Source of the DNA: Photobacterium marinum
GTDB lineage: Bacteria; Pseudomonadota; Gammaproteobacteria; Enterobacterales; Vibrionaceae
Direction: 5' to 3'
NCBI RefSeq assembly: GCF_000331515.1
Contig: NZ_AMZO01000036.1
Location: 62,001 to 126,000 of the forward strand
Length of the DNA: 64,000 bases
A program made the position numbers and the translations under genes. How positions within the stretch are numbered: position 1 is the first letter of the stretch; each line of letters starts with the position of its first letter. Below the pieces are notes generated by a model. That model did no database searches. It was not told the DNA's origin and saw nothing but the letters and a program-made list of their open reading frames with translations. Below, one piece after another: positions 41,053-49,110 of this stretch.

Positions 41053-42333
41053 TCATTCAGCACCAGCTGCCTGATTTTCGGTATTTTCGTAGATCAGTAA
41101 TGGGTCAGATTCACCCTTAATTACCGATTCATCAATAACGACCTTGCTCACACCTTCGGTAGAAGGCAGCTCATACATCGTATTCAGCAATACTGCTTCA
41201 ACGATTGAGCGCAGGCCTCGAGCACCAGTTTTACGCTCCATTGCCTTACGGGCAATCGCAACCAGAGCATCATCGCGGAACTCAAGCTCAACATTTTCAA
41301 GCTCAAGCAACGCAGCATACTGCTTGGTCAGTGCGTTCTTCGGTTCACGAAGGATCTGCACCAGTGCGTCTTCATCCAGCTCATTCAGAATCGCTGTCAC
41401 AGGCAAACGACCGATGAATTCTGGGATCAGGCCATATTTAACCAGATCTTCCGGCTCTACCTGTTCGAACAAGTCGCTCAGAGTACGAGACTGATCTTTG
41501 GAGCGAACGTCAGCGCCAAAACCAATACCGGTACCAGTAGAAACTCGCTGGTCAACAACTTTATCCAAGCCAGCAAATGCACCACCACAAATAAACAGGA
41601 TCTTAGAGGTATCAACCTGTAGGAACTCCTGCTGTGGGTGCTTGCGACCGCCTTGAGGCGGCACTGATGCCACTGTACCTTCAATCAGTTTCAGCAGCGC
41701 CTGCTGAACACCCTCACCCGATACATCACGAGTGATTGACGGGTTGTCTGATTTACGTGAAATCTTGTCGATTTCATCAATGTAAACAATACCACGTTCC
41801 GCTTTTGCTACATCGTAATCACACTTCTGCAGCAGCTTCTGGATGATATTTTCCACATCTTCACCAACGTAACCCGCTTCAGTAAGCGTTGTTGCATCAG
41901 CCATTGTAAATGGCACATCCAGCATGCGAGCCAGTGTTTCAGCCAGCAAAGTTTTACCGCTACCGGTCGGACCGATCAGCAGAATGTTACTCTTGCCAAG
42001 CTCAACACCTTCACTGTTGGTGTCGCCATTACGAAGACGTTTATAATGGTTATATACCGCTACCGCCAGCACCTTTTTAGCATGGCCCTGACCAATAACG
42101 TAATCATCCAGGTTTGAACGAATTTCCTGTGGCGTCGGAAGCTCACTGCCGTCACGCTTAGGCATCACTTCTTTTATTTCTTCACGAATGATGTCGTTAC
42201 ACAGATCGACACACTCATCACAAATATATACAGAAGGGCCTGCAATCAGCTTGCGAACTTCATGTTGACTTTTGCCGCAGAAAGAGCAGTACAGCAGTTT
42301 TCCACTACCACTCTCTTTTCGCTTATCTGTCAT
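41053..42333 (-). CDS. clpX: ATP-dependent Clp protease ATP-binding subunit ClpX
   Basis: AAA+ unfoldase that feeds substrates to ClpP. The 426-aa protein has the N-terminal zinc-binding domain (LYCSFCGKSQHEVRKLI and YICDECVDLC), Walker A LIGPTGSGKTLLAE, Walker B GIVYIDEIDKIS, the pore region GYVGEDVE, and ELIPEF-type sensor segments (LIPEFIGRLPV). AGAGGTTAGCGA precedes the ATG. It is downstream of clpP with a hairpin in between. Confidence 0.97.
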   Translation of the reverse strand: MTDKRKESGSGKLLYCSFCGKSQHEVRKLIAGPSVYICDECVDLCNDIIREEIKEVMPKRDGSELPTPQEIRSNLDDYVIGQGHAKKVLAVAVYNHYKRLRNGDTNSEGVELGKSNILLIGPTGSGKTLLAETLARMLDVPFTMADATTLTEAGYVGEDVENIIQKLLQKCDYDVAKAERGIVYIDEIDKISRKSDNPSITRDVSGEGVQQALLKLIEGTVASVPPQGGRKHPQQEFLQVDTSKILFICGGAFAGLDKVVDQRVSTGTGIGFGADVRSKDQSRTLSDLFEQVEPEDLVKYGLIPEFIGRLPVTAILNELDEDALVQILREPKNALTKQYAALLELENVELEFRDDALVAIARKAMERKTGARGLRSIVEAVLLNTMYELPSTEGVSKVVIDESVIKGESDPLLIYENTENQAAGAE

Positions 42334-42405
42334 TCGCTAACCTCTTTATCGGGTCTCACCCCATCATTGCCTTGTTTTGAGTGTATAACAACTCTTGTCT
42401 TTTTG

Positions 42406-42436
42406 CTCCGCGGCACCGCAAAGCTGTGTCGCGGAG
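42406..42436 (-). promoter_or_regulatory. Hairpin in the clpP-clpX spacer
   Basis: CTCCGCG (42406-42412) and CGCGGAG (42430-42436) are inverted, with inner pairing of CAC and GTG. No T-run follows in the direction of transcription, so it may be an RNA processing or partial attenuation element rather than a terminator. Confidence 0.45.
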
Positions 42437-42449
42437 TCAAAAAACAATG

Positions 42450-43073
42450 TTAGTCACGGTGTCTCAAAACAGCATCTACCAAGCCGTATTCTACTGCCTG
42501 CTCTGCTGACATGAAGTTATCACGATCAGTATCACGCTCAACCACTTCAAGAGGCTGACCGGTATGCTCAGCAAGCAAATTATTTAGCTTCTGCTTGATA
42601 GTTAAAATTTCTTGCGCATGGATCTGAATATCAGAAGCCTGTCCCTGGAAACCACCCAGCGGCTGGTGAATCATCACGCGTGAGTTAGGCAGACAGTAAC
42701 GTTTGCCCTGCGCGCCACCTGCCAGCAGGAATGCACCCATTGAACATGCCTGACCCATACATACAGTGCTCACGTTTGGCTTAATGAACTGCATGGTGTC
42801 GTAGATTGACATACCAGCTGTTACCGAACCACCCGGTGAATTGATGTATAGGAAGATGTCTTTATCCGGATTTTCAGACTCCAGGAATAAAAGCTGTGCA
42901 ACTACTAGGTTGGCCATATGATCTTCAACCTGGCCAGTCAAGAAAATCACACGCTCTTTTAGTAGTCGGGAATAGATGTCGTAGGAACGTTCACCACGAG
43001 AAGTCTGCTCGACCACCATAGGAACCAGTGCATCCATGATCGGTGACATGGCGTTTTTATCTTGGTAGTTCAT
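42450..43073 (-). CDS. clpP: ATP-dependent Clp protease proteolytic subunit ClpP
   Basis: A 207-aa serine peptidase that forms the tetradecameric chamber. The catalytic triad is visible as Ser in GQACSMGAFLL, His in SRVMIHQPLGG and Asp in ERDTDRDNFMS. The N-terminal propeptide-like segment MNYQDKNAMSPIMDALVPMVVEQTSRGERSYDIYSRLLKER is typical. It lies between tig and clpX, as in other gammaproteobacteria. Confidence 0.97.
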   Translation of the reverse strand: MNYQDKNAMSPIMDALVPMVVEQTSRGERSYDIYSRLLKERVIFLTGQVEDHMANLVVAQLLFLESENPDKDIFLYINSPGGSVTAGMSIYDTMQFIKPNVSTVCMGQACSMGAFLLAGGAQGKRYCLPNSRVMIHQPLGGFQGQASDIQIHAQEILTIKQKLNNLLAEHTGQPLEVVERDTDRDNFMSAEQAVEYGLVDAVLRHRD

Positions 43074-43180
43074 AACGTTATTTCCCTAAAATAAATGGCC
43101 CGAATGAAATTACTCTCACACGGACCATTGTTAGCAGAAGATTTGAAGCAAAGTCAAATCCCTACAGTAATTTCAGCAAA

Positions 43181-44488
43181 TTAAGCTACTGGCTGCTGTT
43201 GGTTCATCAGCTCGTTAAAGCCAACTTCTTTCTCAGAAACCTGTGCTTTAGCAAGAAGCGCATCGATAGCCTGCTCTTCAAGAGCAACATTGCGCATGTT
43301 GTTCATCATCTGCTCGTTCTTTTCGTAGTAAGCAACTACTTCTGTTGGATCTTCGTATGCAGAAGCCATTTCAGTGATGATTGCTTTAACGCGCTCGTCA
43401 TCTGCTTTCAGCTCTTCAGACTTGATCACTTCACCCAGAAGCAGACCAACAACTACGCGACGCTTAGCTTGTTCTTCGAACAGTTCACGTGGCAGCTCTG
43501 GAGCGTTCTGAGCATCACCGCCGAAACGCTGAGTCGCCTGCTGGCGAAGAACGTTGATTTCCTGGTCGATAAGTGCAGCAGGAACAGTGATGTCGTTCTG
43601 TTCGATCAGACCGTTAAGAACCTGGTCTTTGATGCGACCTTTAACAGCTTGCTTCAGTTCACGCTCCATGTTCTTGCGAACTTCAGCTTTAAGAGCGTCA
43701 ACAGAACCATCTTCGATGCCGAACTTAGCAACAAACTCTTCAGTCAGCTCAGGTAGTTCCTGTGCTTCAACTTTATGTAGTTTGATAGCAAAAGATGCTG
43801 CTTTACCTTTCAGGTTTTCAGCGTGGTATTCTTCTGGGAAAGTCACTTCGACAGTGAACTCTTCGCCAGCTTTCTTACCAACGATACCGTCTTCGAAACC
43901 TGGGATCATGCGGCCCTGGCCCATTGCCAGTGCGAAGCCTTCAGCTTTACCGCCTTCGAATTCTTCACCGTCTACAGAACCAGTGAAATCGATAGTTACG
44001 CGGCTGTCTGCAACTGCTGCTTCTTCAACTTCTTTCCAAGTAGCCTGCTGCTTGCGCAGAGTTTCCAGCATAGTTTCAACGTCTTCGTCTTTAACTTCTG
44101 CTACTGGTTTTTCAACTGCGATCTTGTCCAGACCTGCAAGTTCGATTTCAGGGAATACTTCGAAAGTAGCCTTGAATACCAGGTCTTTACCTTCAGCCAT
44201 TTCGACTGGAGTGAAAGTAGGTGCGCCAGCTGGGTTAATTTTTTCTTTAACGATCGCTTCGATGTAGTGACGCTGCATCACTTCACCCAGGATATCCTGA
44301 CGTACAGATGCGCCAAACATACGAGCAACCATTTTCAGCGGAGCTTTACCTGGACGGAAACCATCGAAACGACGATTCTTAGCAATTTTCTTCAGTTCAG
44401 CTGTAACTGCATCTTCGATGTTTGCAGCTGGAACTGTGATAGTTAGATGGCGTTCTAGACCTTCAGTGGTTTCAACGGTAACTTGCAT
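43181..44488 (-). CDS. tig: Trigger factor
   Basis: Ribosome-associated chaperone with PPIase activity. The 435-aa protein has the ribosome-binding tail with the signature GFRPGKAP near residues 43-50, the FKBP-like domain (about 150-245: ADSRVTIDFTGSVDGEEFEGGKAEGFALAMGQGRMIPGFEDGIVG), and the long helical C-terminal arm domain. The start at 44488 gives MQVTVETTEGLERHLT, the family N-terminus, with GAGGTTAAA upstream. It is the first gene of the tig-clpP-clpX run. Confidence 0.97.
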   Translation of the reverse strand: MQVTVETTEGLERHLTITVPAANIEDAVTAELKKIAKNRRFDGFRPGKAPLKMVARMFGASVRQDILGEVMQRHYIEAIVKEKINPAGAPTFTPVEMAEGKDLVFKATFEVFPEIELAGLDKIAVEKPVAEVKDEDVETMLETLRKQQATWKEVEEAAVADSRVTIDFTGSVDGEEFEGGKAEGFALAMGQGRMIPGFEDGIVGKKAGEEFTVEVTFPEEYHAENLKGKAASFAIKLHKVEAQELPELTEEFVAKFGIEDGSVDALKAEVRKNMERELKQAVKGRIKDQVLNGLIEQNDITVPAALIDQEINVLRQQATQRFGGDAQNAPELPRELFEEQAKRRVVVGLLLGEVIKSEELKADDERVKAIITEMASAYEDPTEVVAYYEKNEQMMNNMRNVALEEQAIDALLAKAQVSEKEVGFNELMNQQQPVA

Positions 44489-44955
44489 TTTATTTAACCT
44501 CAAAACTTACTCAGTGCTATCTGAGTGGTGTTGCCGATCAGCCCTTGCTGACGGTGGCATCCTTTCGTGTTATGGCCGGTCTATGCCGATACCATAACGC
44601 CTTAATTCTGATAATTTCTGTTTCTACTGGCCAATAAAGCCACTGAACCAAAAATTAAAAACGCGGTATTATAGCGGCCCTGCACGCTGTCGTCGAGACA
44701 GATAAACCGCACCGCAATCAAACCTTTCACACAAAATAGGGGCAAAAAATCCATTTACAAGGGTAAACGGCAAAATTTTCCGTCCTTTTTGTGTTTTTTT
44801 GACAATGAACTGAAATTATCAACGTGATTTGAACCCATGGTGATTCTTTTCTGTTCAATTCATTTTCAACTCAGCGACTATATTTTAGACGAGAACTTCT
44901 ACGAGAGCTCCCAACTCAAACCCGGCCTGTTACATCCATGCATACGGAGGAAATG
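44489..44955. other. Divergent tig-SDR intergenic region
   Basis: No gene is seen in these 467 bases. A minus-strand -10 TATAAT lies at 44668-44673 about 180 bases upstream of tig, giving a long leader. A short TTTAC-AAGG-GTAAA hairpin lies near 44755. The SDR promoter was not located. Confidence 0.55.
44668..44673 (-). promoter_or_regulatory. Candidate -10 element of tig
   Basis: A consensus TATAAT on the minus strand is followed by a GC-rich stretch and then the tig leader. No convincing -35 is seen at 16-18 bases upstream. Confidence 0.45.
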
Positions 44956-45702
44956 ATGAATTTTTTAATTTTTGGTGCTTCCGGTGGAATAGGGCTAGCT
45001 CTAGTCGAAAAGTGTATTCAAGCCGGGGACTCTGTTACCGCAATAACCAGGAAGCAATCTGATAAGCTGCAACAACTAAAACAAGCAAACCCGGCACAAA
45101 TTACGATTATCCAAGCTGAAGTTTCGGACTGGCAAGCCAGTCTGACTCACCAACTAGATACTCTGTTTCAGGCCCATGGCCTTCCGGATATTGTTATCAA
45201 TACAATAGGTCTTCTTCATGACAAAACTGCGATTGCAGAACTGATGCCTGAAAAACGGCTGCAAGAAGTCAGGTTTGATTTCTTCCAACAAAATATGACT
45301 GTTAACTGTTTTACCTGTTTATTAATCACACAATATCTGTCACGACTTTATCGAAATCAGGATAAATTCTGCTTTACTGCACTTTCCGCCCTGGTCGGTT
45401 CAATATCAGAAAATACATCCGGTGGATGGTATAGCTATCGTATGAGCAAAGCAGCACTACATATGTTCATCAAAACACTGAGCATTGAATGGAAAAGGCT
45501 CTATCCCAACGCAACAGTACTGGCGGTGCACCCGGGGACTACTGACACCCCGCTATCTCAACCATTTCAGGCAAACATAGATAAAGACAAACTTTATTCT
45601 CCGGCAGAGACAGCAAAACGGATAATCAACATAGTCAAAAATGCAGAGCCTTCACAAAGCGGCTGTTTTTTGTTCTGGGATGGCACACCAAAGGACTGGT
45701 AG
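44956..45702 (+). CDS. SDR-family NAD(P)-dependent oxidoreductase, CsgA/C-factor-like
   Basis: A roughly 248-aa short-chain dehydrogenase with the TGxxxGxG-like GASGGIGLALVEKC, NAG-like INTIGLLHD, and the active-site Ser-Tyr-Lys: ALSALVGSIS...GGWYSYRMSKAALHMF (Y-X3-K). The following VHPGTTDTPLSQPF matches the C-factor (CsgA-like) subgroup. Substrate unknown. Two ATGs (44953 and 44956) are possible; GGAGG is 5 bases before 44956 and only 2 before 44953, so the later one is used. Confidence 0.85.
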   Translation: MNFLIFGASGGIGLALVEKCIQAGDSVTAITRKQSDKLQQLKQANPAQITIIQAEVSDWQASLTHQLDTLFQAHGLPDIVINTIGLLHDKTAIAELMPEKRLQEVRFDFFQQNMTVNCFTCLLITQYLSRLYRNQDKFCFTALSALVGSISENTSGGWYSYRMSKAALHMFIKTLSIEWKRLYPNATVLAVHPGTTDTPLSQPFQANIDKDKLYSPAETAKRIINIVKNAEPSQSGCFLFWDGTPKDW

Positions 45703-45807
45703 GGGTAACTTCGATTATGTCTGTAAAAAACAAATATCTAGGACTATTATCTATAGCCTAAGAGGCATTTAAAGGAAAGGAGATGAGAAAGAAGTAGAAG
45801 GAGGAAA

Positions 45808-45884
45808 TGGCACGCCCTGCAGGATTCGAACCTGCGACCACATGCTTAGAAGGCACGTGCTCTATCCAACTGAGCTAAGGGCGC
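45808..45884 (-). tRNA. tRNA-Arg (anticodon UCU), CCA encoded
   Basis: A 77-base cloverleaf on the minus strand starting GCGCCCTTAGCTCAGTTGG, with anticodon loop CTTCTAA (anticodon TCT), T-arm GGTTCGAATCC, and the encoded CCA. It closely matches E. coli argU. The acceptor pairs except for one G-U wobble. It is an isolated tRNA between the SDR gene and folD. Confidence 0.96.
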
Positions 45885-45919
45885 ATCATTAAGTGCGTAA
45901 CGTTAAGTTACGGGACGGG

Positions 45920-45947
45920 ATTATACGTGGTCAGAAAGTGACGTCAA
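45920..45947 (-). promoter_or_regulatory. Promoter of tRNA-Arg
   Basis: On the minus strand TTGACG (45942-45947), a 16-base spacer, and TATAAT (45920-45925), followed by a GC-rich discriminator, as expected for stable RNA genes under stringent control. Confidence 0.82.
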
Positions 45948-46149
45948 CGCTTTTCCCCTCATTTTTCAACAAGTACGGCTCAAATGCTCAAAGTAGCAAC
46001 AATTTGCATTAAATTCAGTAGGTAATGCCCTAAATCGCAACCTGAACGCCGACACTCATAATTACAATACTTCAAGCTAACATCACAACATTAGCTGCCG
46101 ATCACAACACCTCCTTAACATCCTTATATAAAATATATACAGAACCACA

Positions 46150-46165
46150 AAGCAAACGTTTGCGC
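46150..46165. promoter_or_regulatory. PurR operator upstream of folD
   Basis: GCAAACGTTTGC (46152-46163) is a perfect palindrome that matches the core of the PurR consensus ACGCAAACGTTTGCGT. It lies about 70 bases before folD, whose product makes the 10-formyl-THF used in purine synthesis, so PurR control fits. Confidence 0.85.
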
Positions 46166-46231
46166 TATAGATCTTAATCACATTCTTTGCGACAATGTCG
46201 TCGCTCATCACAACAAGTCCAAAGGAAAAAC

Positions 46232-47089
46232 ATGGCCGCTCAAATTATTGATGGAAAACTTATATCTCAGACAGTCCGACAAGAAGTTGCTGCCCGTGTA
46301 AAAGCACGCGTTGAAGCGGGATTAAGAGCACCGGGCCTTGCCGTCATTCTGGTTGGCCAGGATCCGGCATCTCAAATATATGTAGGCAGTAAGCGCAAGG
46401 CTTGTGACGAAGTCGGCTTTATATCTAAATCTTTCGACCTACCGGCAACCACTGACGAGACAGAACTGCTTGCCCTAATAGATGAGCTTAATAACGATAA
46501 CACTATCGATGGCATTCTGGTTCAACTCCCCCTGCCTGCCGGTATTGATACAACAAAAGTGATTGAGCAAATCGATCCGGAAAAAGATGTTGATGGCTTC
46601 CACCCCTATAATGTGGGCCGTTTATGCCAGCGAATTCCTAAACTTCGAGCCTGCACACCGAAAGGCGTAATGACGCTGCTGGAACGCTATAACATTTCAG
46701 TCCGTGGTCAACATGCTGTGATTGTCGGCGCATCCAATATTGTCGGCCGCCCGATGACATTAGAGTTGCTGTTAGCTGGAGCGACTACCTCAACCTGTCA
46801 CCGCTTTACCCAAGATCTCGAATCCCATGTTCGTCAGGCTGATATTTTGGTTGTAGCTGTAGGTAAACCCAACTTTATTCCTGGTGAGTGGATAAAAGAA
46901 GGCGCAACGGTCATCGATGTAGGGATCAACCGCTTAGACAGTGGCAAACTTGTTGGTGACGTTGAATACGACTCAGCCAGAGGAAATGCTCGCCATATAA
47001 CACCGGTACCTGGCGGCGTCGGCCCAATGACTGTGGCAACACTGATTGAGAACACGCTTCATGCTTGCGAGCAATATCATTCGAAGTAA
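46232..47089 (+). CDS. folD: Bifunctional methylene-THF dehydrogenase/cyclohydrolase FolD
   Basis: Converts 5,10-methylene-THF to 10-formyl-THF in the cytosol. The 285-aa protein has the catalytic YVGSKRKACDEVG (Lys in the Y-X3-K motif), DGILVQLPLP, and the NADP-binding GASNIVGRPM, plus PVPGGVGPMTVATL near the C-terminus. The start at 46232 (MAAQIIDGKL) has AAAGGAAAA just upstream; the open frame to 46187 is not needed. A PurR box lies upstream. Confidence 0.96.
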   Translation: MAAQIIDGKLISQTVRQEVAARVKARVEAGLRAPGLAVILVGQDPASQIYVGSKRKACDEVGFISKSFDLPATTDETELLALIDELNNDNTIDGILVQLPLPAGIDTTKVIEQIDPEKDVDGFHPYNVGRLCQRIPKLRACTPKGVMTLLERYNISVRGQHAVIVGASNIVGRPMTLELLLAGATTSTCHRFTQDLESHVRQADILVVAVGKPNFIPGEWIKEGATVIDVGINRLDSGKLVGDVEYDSARGNARHITPVPGGVGPMTVATLIENTLHACEQYHSK

Positions 47090-47203
47090 GAAACGAAGAG
47101 TTTGAATTTCATCATTGAACAATTACAAAAGCGAGAGGCTACCCCCCTCGCTATTCTATTCGCTGATCTCAAAACTCACCTCTAGGGCAAGTTCCTATAA
47201 AAG

Positions 47204-48121
47204 TTATAGCGATGTCACTACATCTTTTAGATAAGCCCTAAAATCATCACCCAGCGTTTCATGGCGCATACCATACTCAACAAACGCCTGCATATAACCT
47301 AGCTTACTACCGCAGTCATGACTCTTACCTGACATGTGGAACGCATTAACCTGCTGCTTTTCCATCAGCATATCGATGGCATCCGTCAACTGGATTTCAT
47401 CACCGGCACCAACAGGTGTTTTCTCAAGCAAATTCCAGATTTCAGCTGGTAAAACATATCGACCAACAATCGCCAGATTTGAAGGAGCTTCTTCAACAAC
47501 AGGCTTTTCAACAACCTTAGTCATTGGTGCCGTTTCACCAGGTTTCAACTCAGCGCCATTAATATCCGCCACGCCGTAGCTGGAAACTTCTGACATAGGA
47601 ACAGGCTCCACCATTACTTGGCTGATCCCTGTTTCATCAAATGCCTTAACCATCGCAGCCATATTATCCTTACGAAGATCACTAGCAGCGTCATCAAGGA
47701 TGACATCAGGCAGAACCACAGCAAAAGGCGCATCACCCACCAGCGGGTGCGCACAAAGCACTGCATGGCCAAGACCTTTTGCCTGCCCCTGACGGACATG
47801 CATAATAGTCACGTCTTTCGGACAAATATGCTGAACTTCATCCAGCAACTGACGTTTAACACGCTTTTCCAAAGTTGCTTCCAGTTCAAATGATGTGTCG
47901 AAATGGTTTTCAATTGAATTTTTCGACGAATGTGTAACCAGAACAATTTCTTTAATACCCGCAGCGACACATTCATTAACTACATGCTGAATTAAAGGCT
48001 TATCAACAATTGGCAGCATTTCCTTTGGAATGGCCTTCGTTGCAGGCAACATACGAGTACCCAGACCAGCAACAGGGATGACAGCTTTACGAACAGATGA
48101 CAAAGGGGAAGTTGTAGTCAT
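47204..48121 (-). CDS. galU: UTP-glucose-1-phosphate uridylyltransferase GalU
   Basis: Makes UDP-glucose for envelope polysaccharides. The roughly 305-aa protein has the nucleotidyltransferase signature KAVIPVAGLGTRMLPATKAIPKEMLP, then LVTHSSKNSIENHFDTSFELE, GQAKGLGHAVL and VVEKPVVEEAPSNLAIVGRYVL. Two starts are possible (48121, MTTTSPL, or 48133, MEYKMTT); the shorter is closer to the E. coli length. It is 80 bases downstream of rfaH on the same strand, fitting a shared envelope-polysaccharide theme. Confidence 0.95.
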   Translation of the reverse strand: MTTTSPLSSVRKAVIPVAGLGTRMLPATKAIPKEMLPIVDKPLIQHVVNECVAAGIKEIVLVTHSSKNSIENHFDTSFELEATLEKRVKRQLLDEVQHICPKDVTIMHVRQGQAKGLGHAVLCAHPLVGDAPFAVVLPDVILDDAASDLRKDNMAAMVKAFDETGISQVMVEPVPMSEVSSYGVADINGAELKPGETAPMTKVVEKPVVEEAPSNLAIVGRYVLPAEIWNLLEKTPVGAGDEIQLTDAIDMLMEKQQVNAFHMSGKSHDCGSKLGYMQAFVEYGMRHETLGDDFRAYLKDVVTSL

Positions 48122-48200
48122 TTTATATTCCATTAATCTCAATTCAGACGGACTATATCAAACAGGTCAAAACGTCGCGACCTGTAACCCCATAACTTGC

Positions 48201-48698
48201 TTATTTCTTGACGATATCTTCATTTTGTACACTAACCTTAACTGGCTTACCAAGCAGGTTAATCAACATGAATGAGCGTTTTTCACCATCCGGTTCCTGG
48301 TAAATCGCATCCAGACCCTTGAACTGTCCCTGCTCCAATTTAAGGCTTTCACCCGGCAAAGGCAGATTTGACAGCTTTGACTGATACTCTTCACAGTCTT
48401 CATTCATCATCAGGCCATAAATCAAATCCGGCTGAACCATCTGTGGCTTCGCTCCCTGACGAATAAAATCTGCAACCCCTCGGGTCGAGCGTATTGTTGT
48501 GTAGCTGATATCCTCAGGATCGAAGTACACAAACATATAATTTGGAAACAAAGGCTCATAACTCTCCACCCTTTTCCCACGAACAATTTTTTGTACTGTC
48601 ACTTGCGGGTAGTAACATTCCACCCCCTGGCGATCAAGATTGATCACTGCTCGCTCTTGCTCACTTCGCTTGCAATAAAGAAGATACCAATCTTTCAT
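48201..48698 (-). CDS. rfaH: Transcription antitermination protein RfaH
   Basis: A NusG paralogue that loads at ops sites and lets RNA polymerase read through long polysaccharide and conjugation operons. The 165-aa protein has the NGN domain (WYLLYCKRSEQERA, CYYPQVTVQKIVRGKR, EPLFPNYMFVYFDPE, TTIRSTRGVADFIRQGAKP) and the refolding C-terminal KOW-like domain (EQGQFKGLDAIYQEPDGEKRSFMLINLLGK). The regions RfaH uses for ops recognition are conserved. Confidence 0.93.
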   Translation of the reverse strand: MKDWYLLYCKRSEQERAVINLDRQGVECYYPQVTVQKIVRGKRVESYEPLFPNYMFVYFDPEDISYTTIRSTRGVADFIRQGAKPQMVQPDLIYGLMMNEDCEEYQSKLSNLPLPGESLKLEQGQFKGLDAIYQEPDGEKRSFMLINLLGKPVKVSVQNEDIVKK

Positions 48699-49110
48699 AA
48701 GAATCTCTGTTTAACTATCGCCCAAAAATACTGGCTCCAATTATAAGTACTGGAAAACAAAGAACAACTTTTCCCGAAGAGATGAAAATTAACTACCATT
48801 CCACCTCTCCGCCAATCACATTTTGTAACATTCATTAAAAAACAATAATCTTGGTTATTGAAGCCAAAATATAACCAATAAAAAAGATGATAGCCCAAAA
48901 TTGAATTGATTTTTAGAGTTTTTAACTGACACCCATAATAAAAAATGAGATTCCACTCTTGCACAACAAAAGCACAACCCCTTATTAATCAACAACTTGT
49001 GTTGTTTTCATTTTGTTCTGCAAATGTGAATATTTGCAGTTTAAAAATTTGTCCTTTATAAAAAGAACAAAATTAGCAAACACACATACATTCGAATACA
49101 GAGTATAATT
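48699..49110. other. Divergent rfaH-peptide transporter intergenic region
   Basis: No convincing gene in these 412 AT-rich bases. It holds nested inverted repeats at 49010-49073 just upstream of the transporter gene. An 89-codon open frame on the minus strand (48695-48964) lacks any recognisable feature. Confidence 0.6.
49010..49073 (+). promoter_or_regulatory. Nested inverted repeats upstream of the peptide transporter
   Basis: The outer pair ATTTTGTTCT (49010-49019) and AGAACAAAAT (49064-49073) is a perfect inverted 10-mer. The inner pair CTGCAAAT (49018-49025) and ATTTGCAG (49032-49039) is a perfect inverted 8-mer around GTGAAT. It ends 37 bases before the ATG. An operator or leader structure for the transporter is likely. 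Confidence 0.55.

Noticed and set aside
43823..44446. 207-codon open frame antisense to tig
   Set aside because: Phe/Cys/Ser-rich shadow frame opposite a highly expressed gene; no domain or ribosome site.
45808..45884. tRNA-Arg as an integration site
   Set aside because: No repeated 3' tRNA end, integrase or foreign genes are found next to it; flanks look like ordinary chromosome.
48695..48964. 89-codon open frame upstream of rfaH on the minus strand
   Set aside because: AT-rich region, unusual Trp/Tyr/Phe content, no start signal or family resemblance.
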